Below, piece by piece: positions 23,691 to 32,249 of a stretch of DNA of 35,503 nt (position 1 is the first letter of the stretch; each line of letters begins with the position of its first letter). A program made the translations under genes and the position numbers. The notes below the pieces were generated by a model that was not told the DNA's origin, ran no database searches, and saw nothing but the letters and a program-made list of their open reading frames with translations. The DNA lies in the NCBI RefSeq assembly GCF_004799755.1, contig NZ_SLUB01000048.1:1-35503 (forward strand), written 5' to 3'. The stretch is from Bacillus timonensis (GTDB lineage Bacteria > Bacillota > Bacilli > Bacillales > Bacillaceae_L).

Positions 23691-23822
23691 TTACATATTC
23701 TTTTTCTTCTTCCTTGACGAATCCATTGAAATTCTTCCTGTCTCTTGATTCGTTGTCCCTTGCCCTTCTACATTTGCAGAACTTAATCCAACTGTTGAAG
23801 GATCTTTTTTACGTTTTGCCAT
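23691..23822 (-). CDS. YuzL-like small protein (43 aa)
   Basis: ATG 23822 is preceded by an excellent RBS (GGAGGTGATGATC). The product begins MAKRKKDPSTVGLSSANVEG, contains QGTT and ends in a Lys-rich tail. Length, the KKDPS start and the VEGQGTT motif fit the YuzL-like small-protein family of bacilli, of unknown function. It is positively charged and presumably cytoplasmic. It sits downstream of the ypiP-like gene on the same strand. The family call is from memory. Confidence 0.7.
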   Translation of the reverse strand: MAKRKKDPSTVGLSSANVEGQGTTNQETGRISMDSSRKKKKNM

Positions 23823-23868
23823 GATCATCACCTCCGTTATTTAAAATCTCCAAAGGTGTGACAAAATA

Positions 23869-24651
23869 TCAAGAACCCTCTACATCAATGACTCCAAAAT
23901 GGAATTTTGCTGTTTTTCGTTTGAAAACAGAGAATCCGTATCTCTCAAATTGTTCACTTTTCCAGTGGTCCTTAAGTACCACTTTTTGTTTTGCGACTCG
24001 CTTTGCTGCTTCGATCACTTCAGGAGTTAGTGTGGAATAAATCGCGAAATTGCGGAGTCCCTTTATCCCTTCCGATTCATCAATTGTTACTTCAAACATT
24101 GGATCAAAATAGACGACATCATAGCTATTTGAAGGACAGTCAGCTAGAAAACGTTCGTATTTTATATGCTGCACTTCAACGCGTGCCATCGCCTCATTCA
24201 TCAATGGGTATCCGGTATCCCAGCTTTTCAACCCGCCTTTTAACAGATAATACAAATACTTGTTTCCTTCTAAAGACTCAACTTTTCCAGTCTTTCCGAC
24301 GACAAAGCTTGCGACAATACTATCAGATCCCAAGCCTAAAGTACAATCTAAAATGGATCTTCCATTCGTTAAACCTGAAGCCTGAATAAATGGATCATGT
24401 TCACCTTTTGCTATTCGCTTCATCCGAAACATGGCAGAATTCGGGTGAAAAAATAGCGGTTCATCTCCATGCCTAGGATGAATTTCAATTCGATTTTTCC
24501 CAACAACAAGAATATCGTCATCGGTTTGATCTTGAAGTTTATGGATAGATTGCTTATTTCTTTGAATATATGGAACTACAAGTTCCGCAGCAACATTTTT
24601 AGCCAATTTCACCATTTCGTCATTCGTTCGTCCTGCCGTTGTTACAATCAT
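23869..24651 (-). CDS. ypiP: Class I SAM-dependent methyltransferase (YpiP, RsmJ-like)
   Basis: 260 residues. The Rossmann-like methyltransferase core has motif I in ILDCTLGLGSDSIVAS, an acidic post-I residue in VESLEGN, and the catalytic motif DVVYFDPMF (DPMF, an NPPF/DPPF-type substrate loop), similar to the RsmJ group that methylates guanine N2 in 16S rRNA. B. subtilis YpiP is the like-named family member next to ypjP. Substrate is unproven. ATG 24651 has GGTGATGAA upstream. Downstream of brxA on the same strand but separated by a terminator. Confidence 0.83.
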   Translation of the reverse strand: MIVTTAGRTNDEMVKLAKNVAAELVVPYIQRNKQSIHKLQDQTDDDILVVGKNRIEIHPRHGDEPLFFHPNSAMFRMKRIAKGEHDPFIQASGLTNGRSILDCTLGLGSDSIVASFVVGKTGKVESLEGNKYLYYLLKGGLKSWDTGYPLMNEAMARVEVQHIKYERFLADCPSNSYDVVYFDPMFEVTIDESEGIKGLRNFAIYSTLTPEVIEAAKRVAKQKVVLKDHWKSEQFERYGFSVFKRKTAKFHFGVIDVEGS

Positions 24652-24665
24652 TTCATCACCTACAC

Positions 24666-24692
24666 AAAAAAGATGTCATAATGACATCTTTT
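24666..24692 (-). terminator. Terminator of brxA
   Basis: AAAGATGTCA pairs with TGACATCTTT around TAA. T6 follows on the minus strand. Confidence 0.9.
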
Positions 24693-25125
24693 AGCAGTGC
24701 TTATTTAATGCGGAAGTTATATTTTCCATAATGCCTTCCATTGAGTTTGTTTCAATTTCATGTCGAGGAATGAAGTGTACAACTTCCTTACCTTTTAACA
24801 ATGCCATCGATGGAGATGATGGCTCATAGCCCTTAAAATACTCTCTCATCTTTGCAGTTGCATCTTTATCTTGTCCAGCAAATACGGTTACTAGATGATC
24901 CGGCTTTTTCTCGTTATTTAGAACAGCTTGTGTGACAGCTGGTCTTGCAAGGCCTGCCGCACAACCACATACAGAGTTCACAACAACAAGTGTTGTACCT
25001 TCCGTCTTTTCCATGAAATTTTCTACATCTTCTTCTGTTTGAAGCTCTTCAAAGCCTGCTACTACTAGTTCTTGGCGCATCGGCTTCACGATTTGCTTCA
25101 TATATTCATCATATGCCATTGACAT
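24691..25125 (-). CDS. brxA: Bacilliredoxin BrxA (YphP)
   Basis: 144 residues, DUF1094 family. The thioredoxin-like fold carries the CGC active site in SVCGCAAGLARPA (about 53-55), the signature of BrxA/BrxB, which remove bacillithiol from S-bacillithiolated proteins after oxidative stress. Its presence implies the organism makes bacillithiol. ATG 25125 has GGGAGG eight bases upstream. Cytoplasmic, monocistronic. Confidence 0.95.
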   Translation of the reverse strand: MSMAYDEYMKQIVKPMRQELVVAGFEELQTEEDVENFMEKTEGTTLVVVNSVCGCAAGLARPAVTQAVLNNEKKPDHLVTVFAGQDKDATAKMREYFKGYEPSSPSMALLKGKEVVHFIPRHEIETNSMEGIMENITSALNKHC

Positions 25126-25238
25126 ATAGAATCCCTCCCTTTTTTTTCAATAAAACAAGCATACTATGTTGAACATGCAAAATCAATTTTCAAACATCAT
25201 CTATACCATTACTTTTTATAAATGTACTCAATTGACTA

Positions 25239-26360
25239 TTAGTTATTCCTGCTTTCCGTCATTTGCTTCCAAACAGAACCCTTTGCTTCCTCGCCACCTT
25301 CAATTCTTTCGATGGCAAGTTTGATTTGCATTTTCACTTCAAATTCCGAATCATCTTCTGCTGCTTTAAGTGCATCAAGTGCTGTTTCATCGCCAACCTC
25401 ATATAAAAACATGGCAGCACGCCATCTTACAAGCTTACTTGGATCCTTTAATGCCTCACACATCGCACCAATGGCAGCTGGATCGCCGATATCTGATAAA
25501 CAGTCACCTGCTGTTCTTCTAACTGTAACGGACTTATCCTTTAATGCCTCATACAGGTATGGCAATACAACTGGCTTTTCAATCATCCCTAAATAAACAG
25601 TTGCTAACCGACGAATTGACGGTTTTTCATCTTTTAAGGCTATCGCAAGTACTGGTAAATCGTCTTCTTCTGGATCCATTTGCTCTAAACATGCATAGCG
25701 GTTTGTCCAATCAGGATCATCCAACATCTCCAATGTTACCTTATAGGATTGACGTTTTTGAACAGCTGGTGCTGATGTTTGTTCGGAAATTTGCTGTACA
25801 ATACGGTCGAGTCGCTCTTTCGGGTAGGCAGCCGCAAGTTCATCAACTACTTCCTTTCCGATTTCATCGTGACTGCCGTAACGCACGCCTTGTTCCTTCC
25901 ATTCGCGTTCCAACACAACATTCCCCGAAGCTTCTTGAGCACGTAGCAAGCTTTCTCTGAACACGTCAGGTAATCCAAAACGGAACTCTTGTTCACCGTC
26001 ATGGAGCTTCACTTGCATGGGCAAGCCTTTATACATTTGCACAAAAACCTTTACTTCCCCAAAATGTTCGTTGAGTTTCGGACCTTCCCCACTTTCAGTT
26101 ACATCTTCCCCAAAGACTATACGTACATTTGGTAAGAGCTCCTGCCAGTCATATCTTGCATTTCTTTCAACTGCTAAAAAGTCGGCAACATGATAAACAC
26201 CTTTAATCCCTTCGATAGCCATAATTTCTCTAATTAGTGGTGGTGCTTGATCTATGTTTTCCTTTTTATAATTATTGCTTTTTCCCTTTGGTAGTTCCTC
26301 GTCTAATATAATCTTCATTGTATTCGGACTAGGTGTTGGTTCAATTGATTTTATTTTCAT
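25239..26360 (-). CDS. ypgR: YpgR-type protein: NifU-N-like domain plus HEAT-like repeats
   Basis: 373 residues from ATG 26360 (AAGGAG eight bases upstream). Residues 1-90 form an Nfu N-terminal-like domain (SIEPTPSPNTMKI, VYHVADFLAV). A linker leads to tandem HEAT/PBS-lyase-like repeats (about 210-355) with repeated ALKDxxxxVR units. This is the architecture of the conserved virulence factor C family / YpgR. Nfu-type N-domains occur in Fe-S cluster scaffolds, but no C-terminal CxxC Nfu domain is present, so a scaffold role is not supported. The C-terminus is acidic. Function is unknown. Confidence 0.85.
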   Translation of the reverse strand: MKIKSIEPTPSPNTMKIILDEELPKGKSNNYKKENIDQAPPLIREIMAIEGIKGVYHVADFLAVERNARYDWQELLPNVRIVFGEDVTESGEGPKLNEHFGEVKVFVQMYKGLPMQVKLHDGEQEFRFGLPDVFRESLLRAQEASGNVVLEREWKEQGVRYGSHDEIGKEVVDELAAAYPKERLDRIVQQISEQTSAPAVQKRQSYKVTLEMLDDPDWTNRYACLEQMDPEEDDLPVLAIALKDEKPSIRRLATVYLGMIEKPVVLPYLYEALKDKSVTVRRTAGDCLSDIGDPAAIGAMCEALKDPSKLVRWRAAMFLYEVGDETALDALKAAEDDSEFEVKMQIKLAIERIEGGEEAKGSVWKQMTESRNN

Positions 26361-26771
26361 ATCTACCGCTCCTTCTCCTACGAAATCAACTACAGTAATT
26401 GTAGCACACGCAATTACCAATAATCCATTACGAGAGCTTATGATAAGCGCAGTCCAGTTGTGAATTTGTAAATTTTCTGTAAAACCCTCTTACACCTTGA
26501 AACAACTGTGTTTTGGTACTAATCATACTTGTCTTATTTTAGCGCTTTTGTACTAAATATCTGAATTTTTGTCATAATAGCTTATTTACCTAAATATCAT
26601 AAAATTGTGCTCATGTATGAGTTGTTTTCGCTTTTGTTGTGATAAGGATTGAAATCGCAATACGTCTTTTTCTTAGTTAAGGTATACATCTCTTCCATAG
26701 CATTTTTATCCAACAAGCCGTTCGAAAACTACATTATTTTTGCTTTTTGCAAACATCAAGGAGGAACTTCA
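26361..26771. other. Intergenic region between ypgR and the NlpC/P60 gene
   Basis: 411 bp of AT-rich divergent intergenic DNA. It contains the WalR-type box at 26467-26483 and an unassigned promoter region for the wall hydrolase. The c-di-AMP riboswitch found ahead of some NlpC/P60 genes is not seen. Confidence 0.7.
26467..26483 (+). promoter_or_regulatory. WalR (YycF) box ahead of the NlpC/P60 gene
   Basis: TGTAAA-TTTTC-TGTAAA matches the WalR consensus TGTWAH-N5-TGTWAH at every defined position. It lies 289 bp upstream of a peptidoglycan hydrolase start codon. WalR controls autolysin genes in B. subtilis and S. aureus. Confidence 0.65.
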
Positions 26772-27803
26772 ATGAAAAAACGCTATGGAGCCCGCGAAGC
26801 TATCGTAGTGACGTCACTTGCGGCTGGATTTTTCTTTGGCGCCCCACTTGCAGCAGATGCATCAGAAAAGCAAAACCTAGATCCGTTACTAGATAAAAAC
26901 TATCAATTTGATACGAAACAGGAACTACGCTACGGCCACACCGGTTATCCAGTTCGCTTTCTTCAATTTGAGTTACATAAATTAAATTTTTACTATGAAA
27001 CAATCGATGGTCACTATGGTGCATCCACTCAAGAAGCCGTTAAAAGGTTTCAAGAATTATATGATTTAAAAACGGATGGTATTGCTGGAAAAACAACACT
27101 CGAAAAACTGAACGAAGTGATTTTACAGCCAAAACCAGCTTTCTACACAATTGGTGACGAGGGACCTGAGGTAAAACAGCTACAAACCAAATTACAAAGA
27201 CTTCGATTTTATAGTGGTTTGATAGATGGAAAGTTTGAATCAGTGACTGAAGCAAGTGTAAAGGCTTACCAAAAGAAGTTTAATTTAGAAGCAAACGGAT
27301 TAGCAACTGAAGAAACGATAGACCACATTATGAAAAATAAAAATGTAAGAGGTCTCACTATCAAAAAGGCTACGGTAGCGACGGCTCAGCCACGGACAAA
27401 CAATCCGGATACCGTTGAGGCAGCAACAGAACCAATTGAAACGCCACCTGTAGATGCTAGTGTAATTTCAATAGCAATGAGCTATATGGGGGTACCCTAT
27501 GTCTGGGGCGGCACCTCGCCGAATGGCTTCGATTGCAGTGGTTTTTTACAATATGTGTATGCCCAAAAAGGTGTTAGCCTCTCACGGACAGTTCCTGGCA
27601 TTTGGAACCAAGGAGCAAATGTGGCTGCACCAAGCGTTGGTGATATTGTCTTTTTTCAAACGTATAAGCCAGGTCCGTCACATGCAGGAATTTATATCGG
27701 AAACAATAAATTCATTCACGCAGATTCGACGGATGGTGTGAGCATTGACGATATGACAATTAACTACTGGCAATCACGATACTTAGGTGCGAAACGATTA
27801 TAA
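26772..27803 (+). CDS. Secreted NlpC/P60 peptidoglycan endopeptidase with two PG-binding domains
   Basis: 343 residues from ATG 26772 (AAGGAGG seven bases upstream; the frame is open for 41 earlier codons). Signal peptide to about residue 29 (ends ADASE). PG_binding_1 domains lie at about 50-114 and 127-187, with paired ID-GxYG/KF motifs, then a Pro/Thr-rich linker. The NlpC/P60 domain (about 228-343) has catalytic C255 in NGFDCSGF, H304 in GPSHAGIYIG and H316 in FIHADS. It is predicted to cleave D-glutamyl-diamino acid bonds in stem peptides, as LytE/CwlS/YkfC-type enzymes do. A WalR box upstream supports a cell-wall growth role. Confidence 0.93.
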   Translation: MKKRYGAREAIVVTSLAAGFFFGAPLAADASEKQNLDPLLDKNYQFDTKQELRYGHTGYPVRFLQFELHKLNFYYETIDGHYGASTQEAVKRFQELYDLKTDGIAGKTTLEKLNEVILQPKPAFYTIGDEGPEVKQLQTKLQRLRFYSGLIDGKFESVTEASVKAYQKKFNLEANGLATEETIDHIMKNKNVRGLTIKKATVATAQPRTNNPDTVEAATEPIETPPVDASVISIAMSYMGVPYVWGGTSPNGFDCSGFLQYVYAQKGVSLSRTVPGIWNQGANVAAPSVGDIVFFQTYKPGPSHAGIYIGNNKFIHADSTDGVSIDDMTINYWQSRYLGAKRL

Positions 27804-27831
27804 AGCAAAAAGCCCGGTTCTAAGACCGGGC
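27804..27831. terminator. Terminator between the NlpC/P60 gene and yfmR
   Basis: GCCCGGT (27812-27818) pairs with ACCGGGC (27825-27831). T5 follows on the minus strand, so it is best for yfmR. Confidence 0.8.
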
Positions 27832-27839
27832 CACTCTTC

Positions 27840-29726
27840 TTATTCACTTACCATTTCTGATAATTCTGCCCATCTTTCCATCAACTGGTCAAGCACATCG
27901 GATTCCTTCGCGTGCTCATCCATTGCCTGTTGGGCTTTTTGGTAGTCACTTCCGGCTGCCTCAATTTCTTTCACAAGTGCTGCAACCTTCTCCTCTTGGG
28001 CTTCAATTTTCCCTTCAATCTCATCCCATTCAAGCTGATCCTTATAGGAAAGCTTCTTTTTCTTTTGCTTCGGTGCCTCTTGAGATGATGATTTTTCTAC
28101 CTTACCTTTTTGTACAGCTTGAGCCGCTTCTGCTGTATTTTTCTCAAGATAATCCGAGTAGTCTCCAAAAAACGTTGTAATCTTATGCCCCTCTCCAAAA
28201 ACCAAGAGCTGGTCTGTTACTTTATCCAAGAAGTAGCGATCATGTGAGACAGTAATTACCACACCTGGAAACTCATCTAAATAGTCTTCTAAAACAGTTA
28301 ATGTTTGAGTATCCAAATCATTTGTCGGCTCATCCAATAATAATACATTGGGTTCACCCATAATAATTTTCAACAAATACAATCGTCTTCGTTCTCCACC
28401 AGAAAGCTTCCGGATCGGTGTACCATGAGTGTGCATGGGAAATAAGAAACGCTCCAGCATTTGGGCTGCTGATATCATTTTTCCATCAAGGGTATGAATC
28501 ATTTCAGCAGTTTCTTTGATGTATTCAATCATTCGTTTATTAACATCCATATCCATGCTTTCCTGTGTATAGTATGCAAGTTTCACCGTTTGCCCAATCT
28601 CAATTTCGCCTTCATCCGCTGGAATTCTACCCGCAATGATATTTAATAATGTGGATTTCCCGCTTCCATTTTGACCCACAATTCCAATTCTATCACCTGG
28701 CTTAATGAGTATATTTACATCCTCTAAAATTTTCGTTCCATTAAAGCTTTTTGACACATTTTTCAGCTCAACAACCTTTTTACCGAGTCTACTGCCGCCA
28801 ACTGAAATATCTAACGCTTCGGTGTTCACTGTCTTTTTGCCATTCTCAATTTCTTCAAATCGTTGAATCCGTGCTTTTTGCTTTGTCGTTCTCGCCTTAG
28901 CACCACGGCGAATCCAAGCAAGCTCACGTCTGTATAAATTTTGACGCTTTAATTCAGAAGCCTGCTCCTGCTCAATCCGAAGCGCTTTTGCCTCTAAAAA
29001 GCTACTATAGTTCCCTGTATACGTATATAGATTACCTTCATCAAGCTCGATAATTCGGTTTGTCACTCGGTCTAAAAAGTACCGATCGTGGGTAACAACT
29101 AATAATGCGCCATTGTATTTAGAAAGATAATCCTCAAGCCATTTAATCGTGTCGTAATCCAGATGGTTTGTCGGCTCATCTAAGATCAATAAATCTGGAA
29201 CCTCAATTAAACTCTGGGCAAGGGCTACACGCTTCTTTTGTCCCCCTGACAATTCCATTACATCTTGCGAAAAATCCGTTATTCCTAGTTTTGATAAGAC
29301 TGCCTTTGCGTTTGAATTCGCTTCCCACGCATTTGCTGCATCCATTTTTTGCTGGAGGTCATAAAGTCTCTCCTGATTCGCCGTGCTCATCGGTTCCTTT
29401 TCAATTTGAATCATCGCTTCCTCATATTCTTTTAATAAACGAAGGAGCGGTGTATTGCCTTGAAAGACTTGGTCGAGGACAGTATTTCCGATTGAAAATT
29501 CAGGTTGCTGCGGTAAATAGCTGATTGTGTAACCCTTTGAATGAGTGATTTCCCCTTGGTCTGCCTCTTCTGCACCTGCAATGATTTTTAAAAGCGTTGA
29601 TTTACCAGTTCCATTGACACCGATAATGCCAATTCGTTCATTATCTGTAATGCTAAAGGAGATACCTTCAAACAATGTTTTTTCGGCATAGCTTTTTGAT
29701 AGATTTTCAACTGATAAAAGCCTCAT
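27840..29726 (-). CDS. yfmR: ABC-F protein YfmR (Uup-type)
   Basis: 628 residues, matching B. subtilis YfmR (629). Two ABC ATPase domains: Walker A GVNGTGKS (36-43) and GQNGSGKS, signatures LSGGQKKR and LSGGERRR, Walker B ILDEPTNHLD and LLDEPTNDLD. An inter-domain P-site tRNA-interaction linker with basic RRGAKARTTKQKARIQRFEE lies between, and a C-terminal coiled coil (about 545-628) is Uup-like. ABC-F proteins act in the ribosomal E site; YfmR in B. subtilis relieves stalls and overlaps functionally with EF-P. No membrane domain, so it is not a transporter. ATG 29726 overlaps the ypgQ stop as ATGA. Confidence 0.92.
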   Translation of the reverse strand: MRLLSVENLSKSYAEKTLFEGISFSITDNERIGIIGVNGTGKSTLLKIIAGAEEADQGEITHSKGYTISYLPQQPEFSIGNTVLDQVFQGNTPLLRLLKEYEEAMIQIEKEPMSTANQERLYDLQQKMDAANAWEANSNAKAVLSKLGITDFSQDVMELSGGQKKRVALAQSLIEVPDLLILDEPTNHLDYDTIKWLEDYLSKYNGALLVVTHDRYFLDRVTNRIIELDEGNLYTYTGNYSSFLEAKALRIEQEQASELKRQNLYRRELAWIRRGAKARTTKQKARIQRFEEIENGKKTVNTEALDISVGGSRLGKKVVELKNVSKSFNGTKILEDVNILIKPGDRIGIVGQNGSGKSTLLNIIAGRIPADEGEIEIGQTVKLAYYTQESMDMDVNKRMIEYIKETAEMIHTLDGKMISAAQMLERFLFPMHTHGTPIRKLSGGERRRLYLLKIIMGEPNVLLLDEPTNDLDTQTLTVLEDYLDEFPGVVITVSHDRYFLDKVTDQLLVFGEGHKITTFFGDYSDYLEKNTAEAAQAVQKGKVEKSSSQEAPKQKKKKLSYKDQLEWDEIEGKIEAQEEKVAALVKEIEAAGSDYQKAQQAMDEHAKESDVLDQLMERWAELSEMVSE

Positions 29727-30370
29727 GACTGTCCATTCCATTCTTTATAAAATTGTTCAAGAAACGCAGACATGAAATCATGACGTTCCTGGGCTACTTC
29801 TTTTGCTGCATTCGTATTAAGAGTATCTTTTAATTTTAATAATTTTTCATAAAAATGATTGACTGCTGTCGATTTGCCGTTGCGGTATTCTTCCTTTGTC
29901 AAGACTTCACGATACGGTAGATTGGGATCATAAATTAAATCACCATGTGCTCCCGCATACGCAAAGGTTCGCGCAATCCCAATTGCGCCGATTGCGTCCA
30001 AACGGTCAGCATCCTGGACAACCTGTCCCTCAATAGTTTTCATTGGTGGCCGGTTGCCGCCCTTAAAGGACATGGTTGAAATGATTTCCATGATCTCTTC
30101 TTGTTCAGGTTCTGCTATAAGTAAAGAAGTTAACCATTCACGGACTTTCCTGAGGCCTTCTTCTTCTGAGTCATTTAATTTTTCATCTGCCACATCATGT
30201 AATAATGCCGCCATTTCAACTATGAATAGATTGGCTTTTTCTTTTTGGGCGAGTTGGATAGCCGCTTTTCTAACGCGTTCAATATGCCACCAGTCATGGC
30301 CGCTGCTATCATGTTCCAAACTATTTTTAACAAATGTAGTAGTCTTATCAATGATTTGTTGCTGCTCCAT
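29723..30370 (-). CDS. ypgQ: YpgQ-type HD phosphohydrolase
   Basis: 215 residues from ATG 30370 (GGTGGAGG five bases upstream). HD ligands: H in HDWWHIERV, HD in MAALLHDVADEK, and a distal aspartate in VVQDADRLDAIGAIG. The family, including B. subtilis YpgQ, has been described as metal-dependent (d)NTP pyrophosphohydrolase; the same fold includes general nucleotidases. The stop codon overlaps the yfmR start (ATGA), so the two are translationally coupled; the link between a nucleotide hydrolase and a ribosome factor is unexplained. Synteny with ypgR nearby supports the name. Confidence 0.88.
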   Translation of the reverse strand: MEQQQIIDKTTTFVKNSLEHDSSGHDWWHIERVRKAAIQLAQKEKANLFIVEMAALLHDVADEKLNDSEEEGLRKVREWLTSLLIAEPEQEEIMEIISTMSFKGGNRPPMKTIEGQVVQDADRLDAIGAIGIARTFAYAGAHGDLIYDPNLPYREVLTKEEYRNGKSTAVNHFYEKLLKLKDTLNTNAAKEVAQERHDFMSAFLEQFYKEWNGQS

Positions 30371-30506
30371 TTTATCCTCCACCGATTCAATTTCGTAACC
30401 ATTGTAACATAAAACGCCCCAACTATCAGTCGCGCTACCTTAAACCTTTGCATAAAATAAAAAAGCTGGAGTAACTCCAACTAAAGGTGAAAGGTGGTCA
30501 CCATAT

Positions 30507-30752
30507 ATGTATCATTCAAATTATATCTATCGGGAAATTGGAACAGCATGGTATGGACGTCACGTCGTATTGATTTCTTGTAATCCGCTTACCAATCAAT
30601 TTTTACAGATTCATAAGAGCCTTCATGCTCCGACAGAGCCGCCACAACCAAATTGTGCGGAAACAATCTCCCAATTTTTAAGCATTGGCTATAAAATTGC
30701 TGCCATTGCTCCACTGTCTCATAACGAAGTTCAATATGTGCTAGTCAAATAG
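30507..30752 (+). CDS. Small hypothetical protein (81 aa)
   Basis: ATG 30507 is preceded by AAAGGTGG nine bases upstream, a good site. The product is soluble, with many Tyr/His/Pro residues in its first half and a Pro-rich HAPTEPPQPN segment. It ends at 30752 and the convergent degV frame ends at 30754, leaving one base between them and no terminator. I do not recognise the family. Its length and RBS favour a real gene. Confidence 0.6.
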   Translation: MYHSNYIYREIGTAWYGRHVVLISCNPLTNQFLQIHKSLHAPTEPPQPNCAETISQFLSIGYKIAAIAPLSHNEVQYVLVK

Positions 30753-30753
30753 A

Positions 30754-31599
30754 TTACTTATTCATCCAGCTGATTCCGATTGTATTTTCACCAGCATGGA
30801 CGCCTATTGCTACCCCAAGTGGATAAGCCTCGATTGAGATATGGTCAGGCGCAAATTCTCTAATCATTTCTTTCCACTCTTTTGTCTTCGAATCGTCCAA
30901 GCCGTATAAAATATAGATTTCATCCAATTGATCATTCTCTACTGCATCTTTTAGGTAACCTACTATTTTACTCGTCGCCTTATTTTCAGAACGCACCTTT
31001 TCTTTTACAGACAGAGCCCCATCTATGATTTGTATGACCGGCTTTATTTGCAGCATGCTTCCTAGAAAATATTGAGCTGTGTTCATTCGTCCACTTCGAT
31101 GCAATTGTTCTAAACTGCCGATAATGACATATGTTTCTAGTTTCTCGGATAATTCGACAATAAGCTTTTCAACGTCTGCCGAAGTCCCAGCATCCTGTAT
31201 ACGTTTCATTCCTTCTTTTATTAATTTAGTCATAGGATAGGTTAGGATTTTTGAATCAATGACCGTAACAGGGATATTCACCAATTCTGCTGCTTGTCTT
31301 GCAGACGATACAGTCCCACTTAATTTTTCAGAGATATGAACAGAGATAATTTCATCATATCTATCTTCAAGACTGGTATATAATTCCACAAAGCTTCCAA
31401 TTGAAGGTTGTGAGGTCTTTGGAATGGTTTTAGCTGTTTTTAATCGTTCAAAAAACTGTGTCGGAGTAATCGTAACCCCATCAAGATATTCTTCCTCATC
31501 AAAAAAGATTGTCATCGGGATGACATAAATATCCTCATGATTGGAAAGCTCTTCATCTAAAAATGCTGTACTATCTGTAACCCATGCGATTTTACCCAT
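30754..31599 (-). CDS. DegV-family fatty-acid-binding protein (copy 2)
   Basis: 281 residues. N-terminal WVTDSTAFL, SQPSIGSF, the lipid-contacting loop HISEKLSGTVSSARQ, VIDS and HRSGRMN define DegV/FakB. Compared with copy 1 the loop reads SEKLSGT instead of TGGMSGT and GRMN instead of GRIG, so acyl specificity probably differs. ATG 31599 has GAGGGAGGGG upstream. Monocistronic; the promoter is not obvious. It should hand fatty acids to FakA, which lies elsewhere. Confidence 0.92.
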   Translation of the reverse strand: MGKIAWVTDSTAFLDEELSNHEDIYVIPMTIFFDEEEYLDGVTITPTQFFERLKTAKTIPKTSQPSIGSFVELYTSLEDRYDEIISVHISEKLSGTVSSARQAAELVNIPVTVIDSKILTYPMTKLIKEGMKRIQDAGTSADVEKLIVELSEKLETYVIIGSLEQLHRSGRMNTAQYFLGSMLQIKPVIQIIDGALSVKEKVRSENKATSKIVGYLKDAVENDQLDEIYILYGLDDSKTKEWKEMIREFAPDHISIEAYPLGVAIGVHAGENTIGISWMNK

Positions 31600-31701
31600 A
31601 AATTCCCCTCCCTCTTAATACGCTATAACTATTTTACTATATATCACATAATAATATAATTGAAATAGTAAAATTGTCTGAAAATTTAATACTTTTGGTG
31701 T

Positions 31702-31727
31702 AGAAAAAAGAGGCATGATCGCCTCTT
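31702..31727 (-). terminator. Terminator of the fhs unit
   Basis: GAGGC (31710-31714) pairs with GCCTC (31721-31725). T6 follows on the minus strand. Confidence 0.75.
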
Positions 31728-32235
31728 ATAATATCACTTTATGAAGTTGATGAATGGAATCAATGATGTAGTCTATCATCTCCAGTAAGTCATCAATATG
31801 ATCTTCATGTATTAATCGGTGAAAAACAATTTTATTATTACATATATATTGATCTTGTGAACCATATTGAAACGAAATTTCCTGTTGGATCCCTCTTGTT
31901 TCACCCCAAATGGTGGTTAGGATCTGTTGGATCATAGGGCAATTGTCCAATGACTCCAATTTAAAAACAAAACCAATTTCAAGCACACAACCTGGATTTC
32001 CTTCTTCATCTCTAAGTTCTGTAACTAAATTATCGAGGTCCATTTTCAAATCTATATAGGTATGGATTTGGTCAATTGATTTATCTCTGAAGGTAATGTG
32101 GTAATGCCTTCCCATTTTTGCCAAATCAACCTGGTCTTGACGATCGATAATCACGATCTTTCCTTCTAAGTCTAAATCATATAGGGCGCCTTCGATGACG
32201 ACCTTTAAATTTTCAAATACAGTTGGATCAAACAT
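31726..32235 (-). CDS. Hypothetical protein co-transcribed with fhs
   Basis: 169 residues from ATG 32235 (GGAAGG about seven bases upstream; ATG 32241 overlaps it). The protein is soluble and acidic with His-rich patches (GRHYHITF, FHRLIHEDH), and appears alpha/beta. I do not recognise the family. It begins 14 bp after the fhs stop and shares the fhs terminator, so it is in the same transcription unit. A role in one-carbon metabolism is only guilt by association. Confidence 0.65.
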   Translation of the reverse strand: MFDPTVFENLKVVIEGALYDLDLEGKIVIIDRQDQVDLAKMGRHYHITFRDKSIDQIHTYIDLKMDLDNLVTELRDEEGNPGCVLEIGFVFKLESLDNCPMIQQILTTIWGETRGIQQEISFQYGSQDQYICNNKIVFHRLIHEDHIDDLLEMIDYIIDSIHQLHKVIL

Positions 32236-32249
32236 ATACATACCTTCCT

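Noticed and set aside
26484-26771. c-di-AMP riboswitch ahead of the NlpC/P60 gene
   Set aside because: The characteristic conserved blocks are not recognisable.
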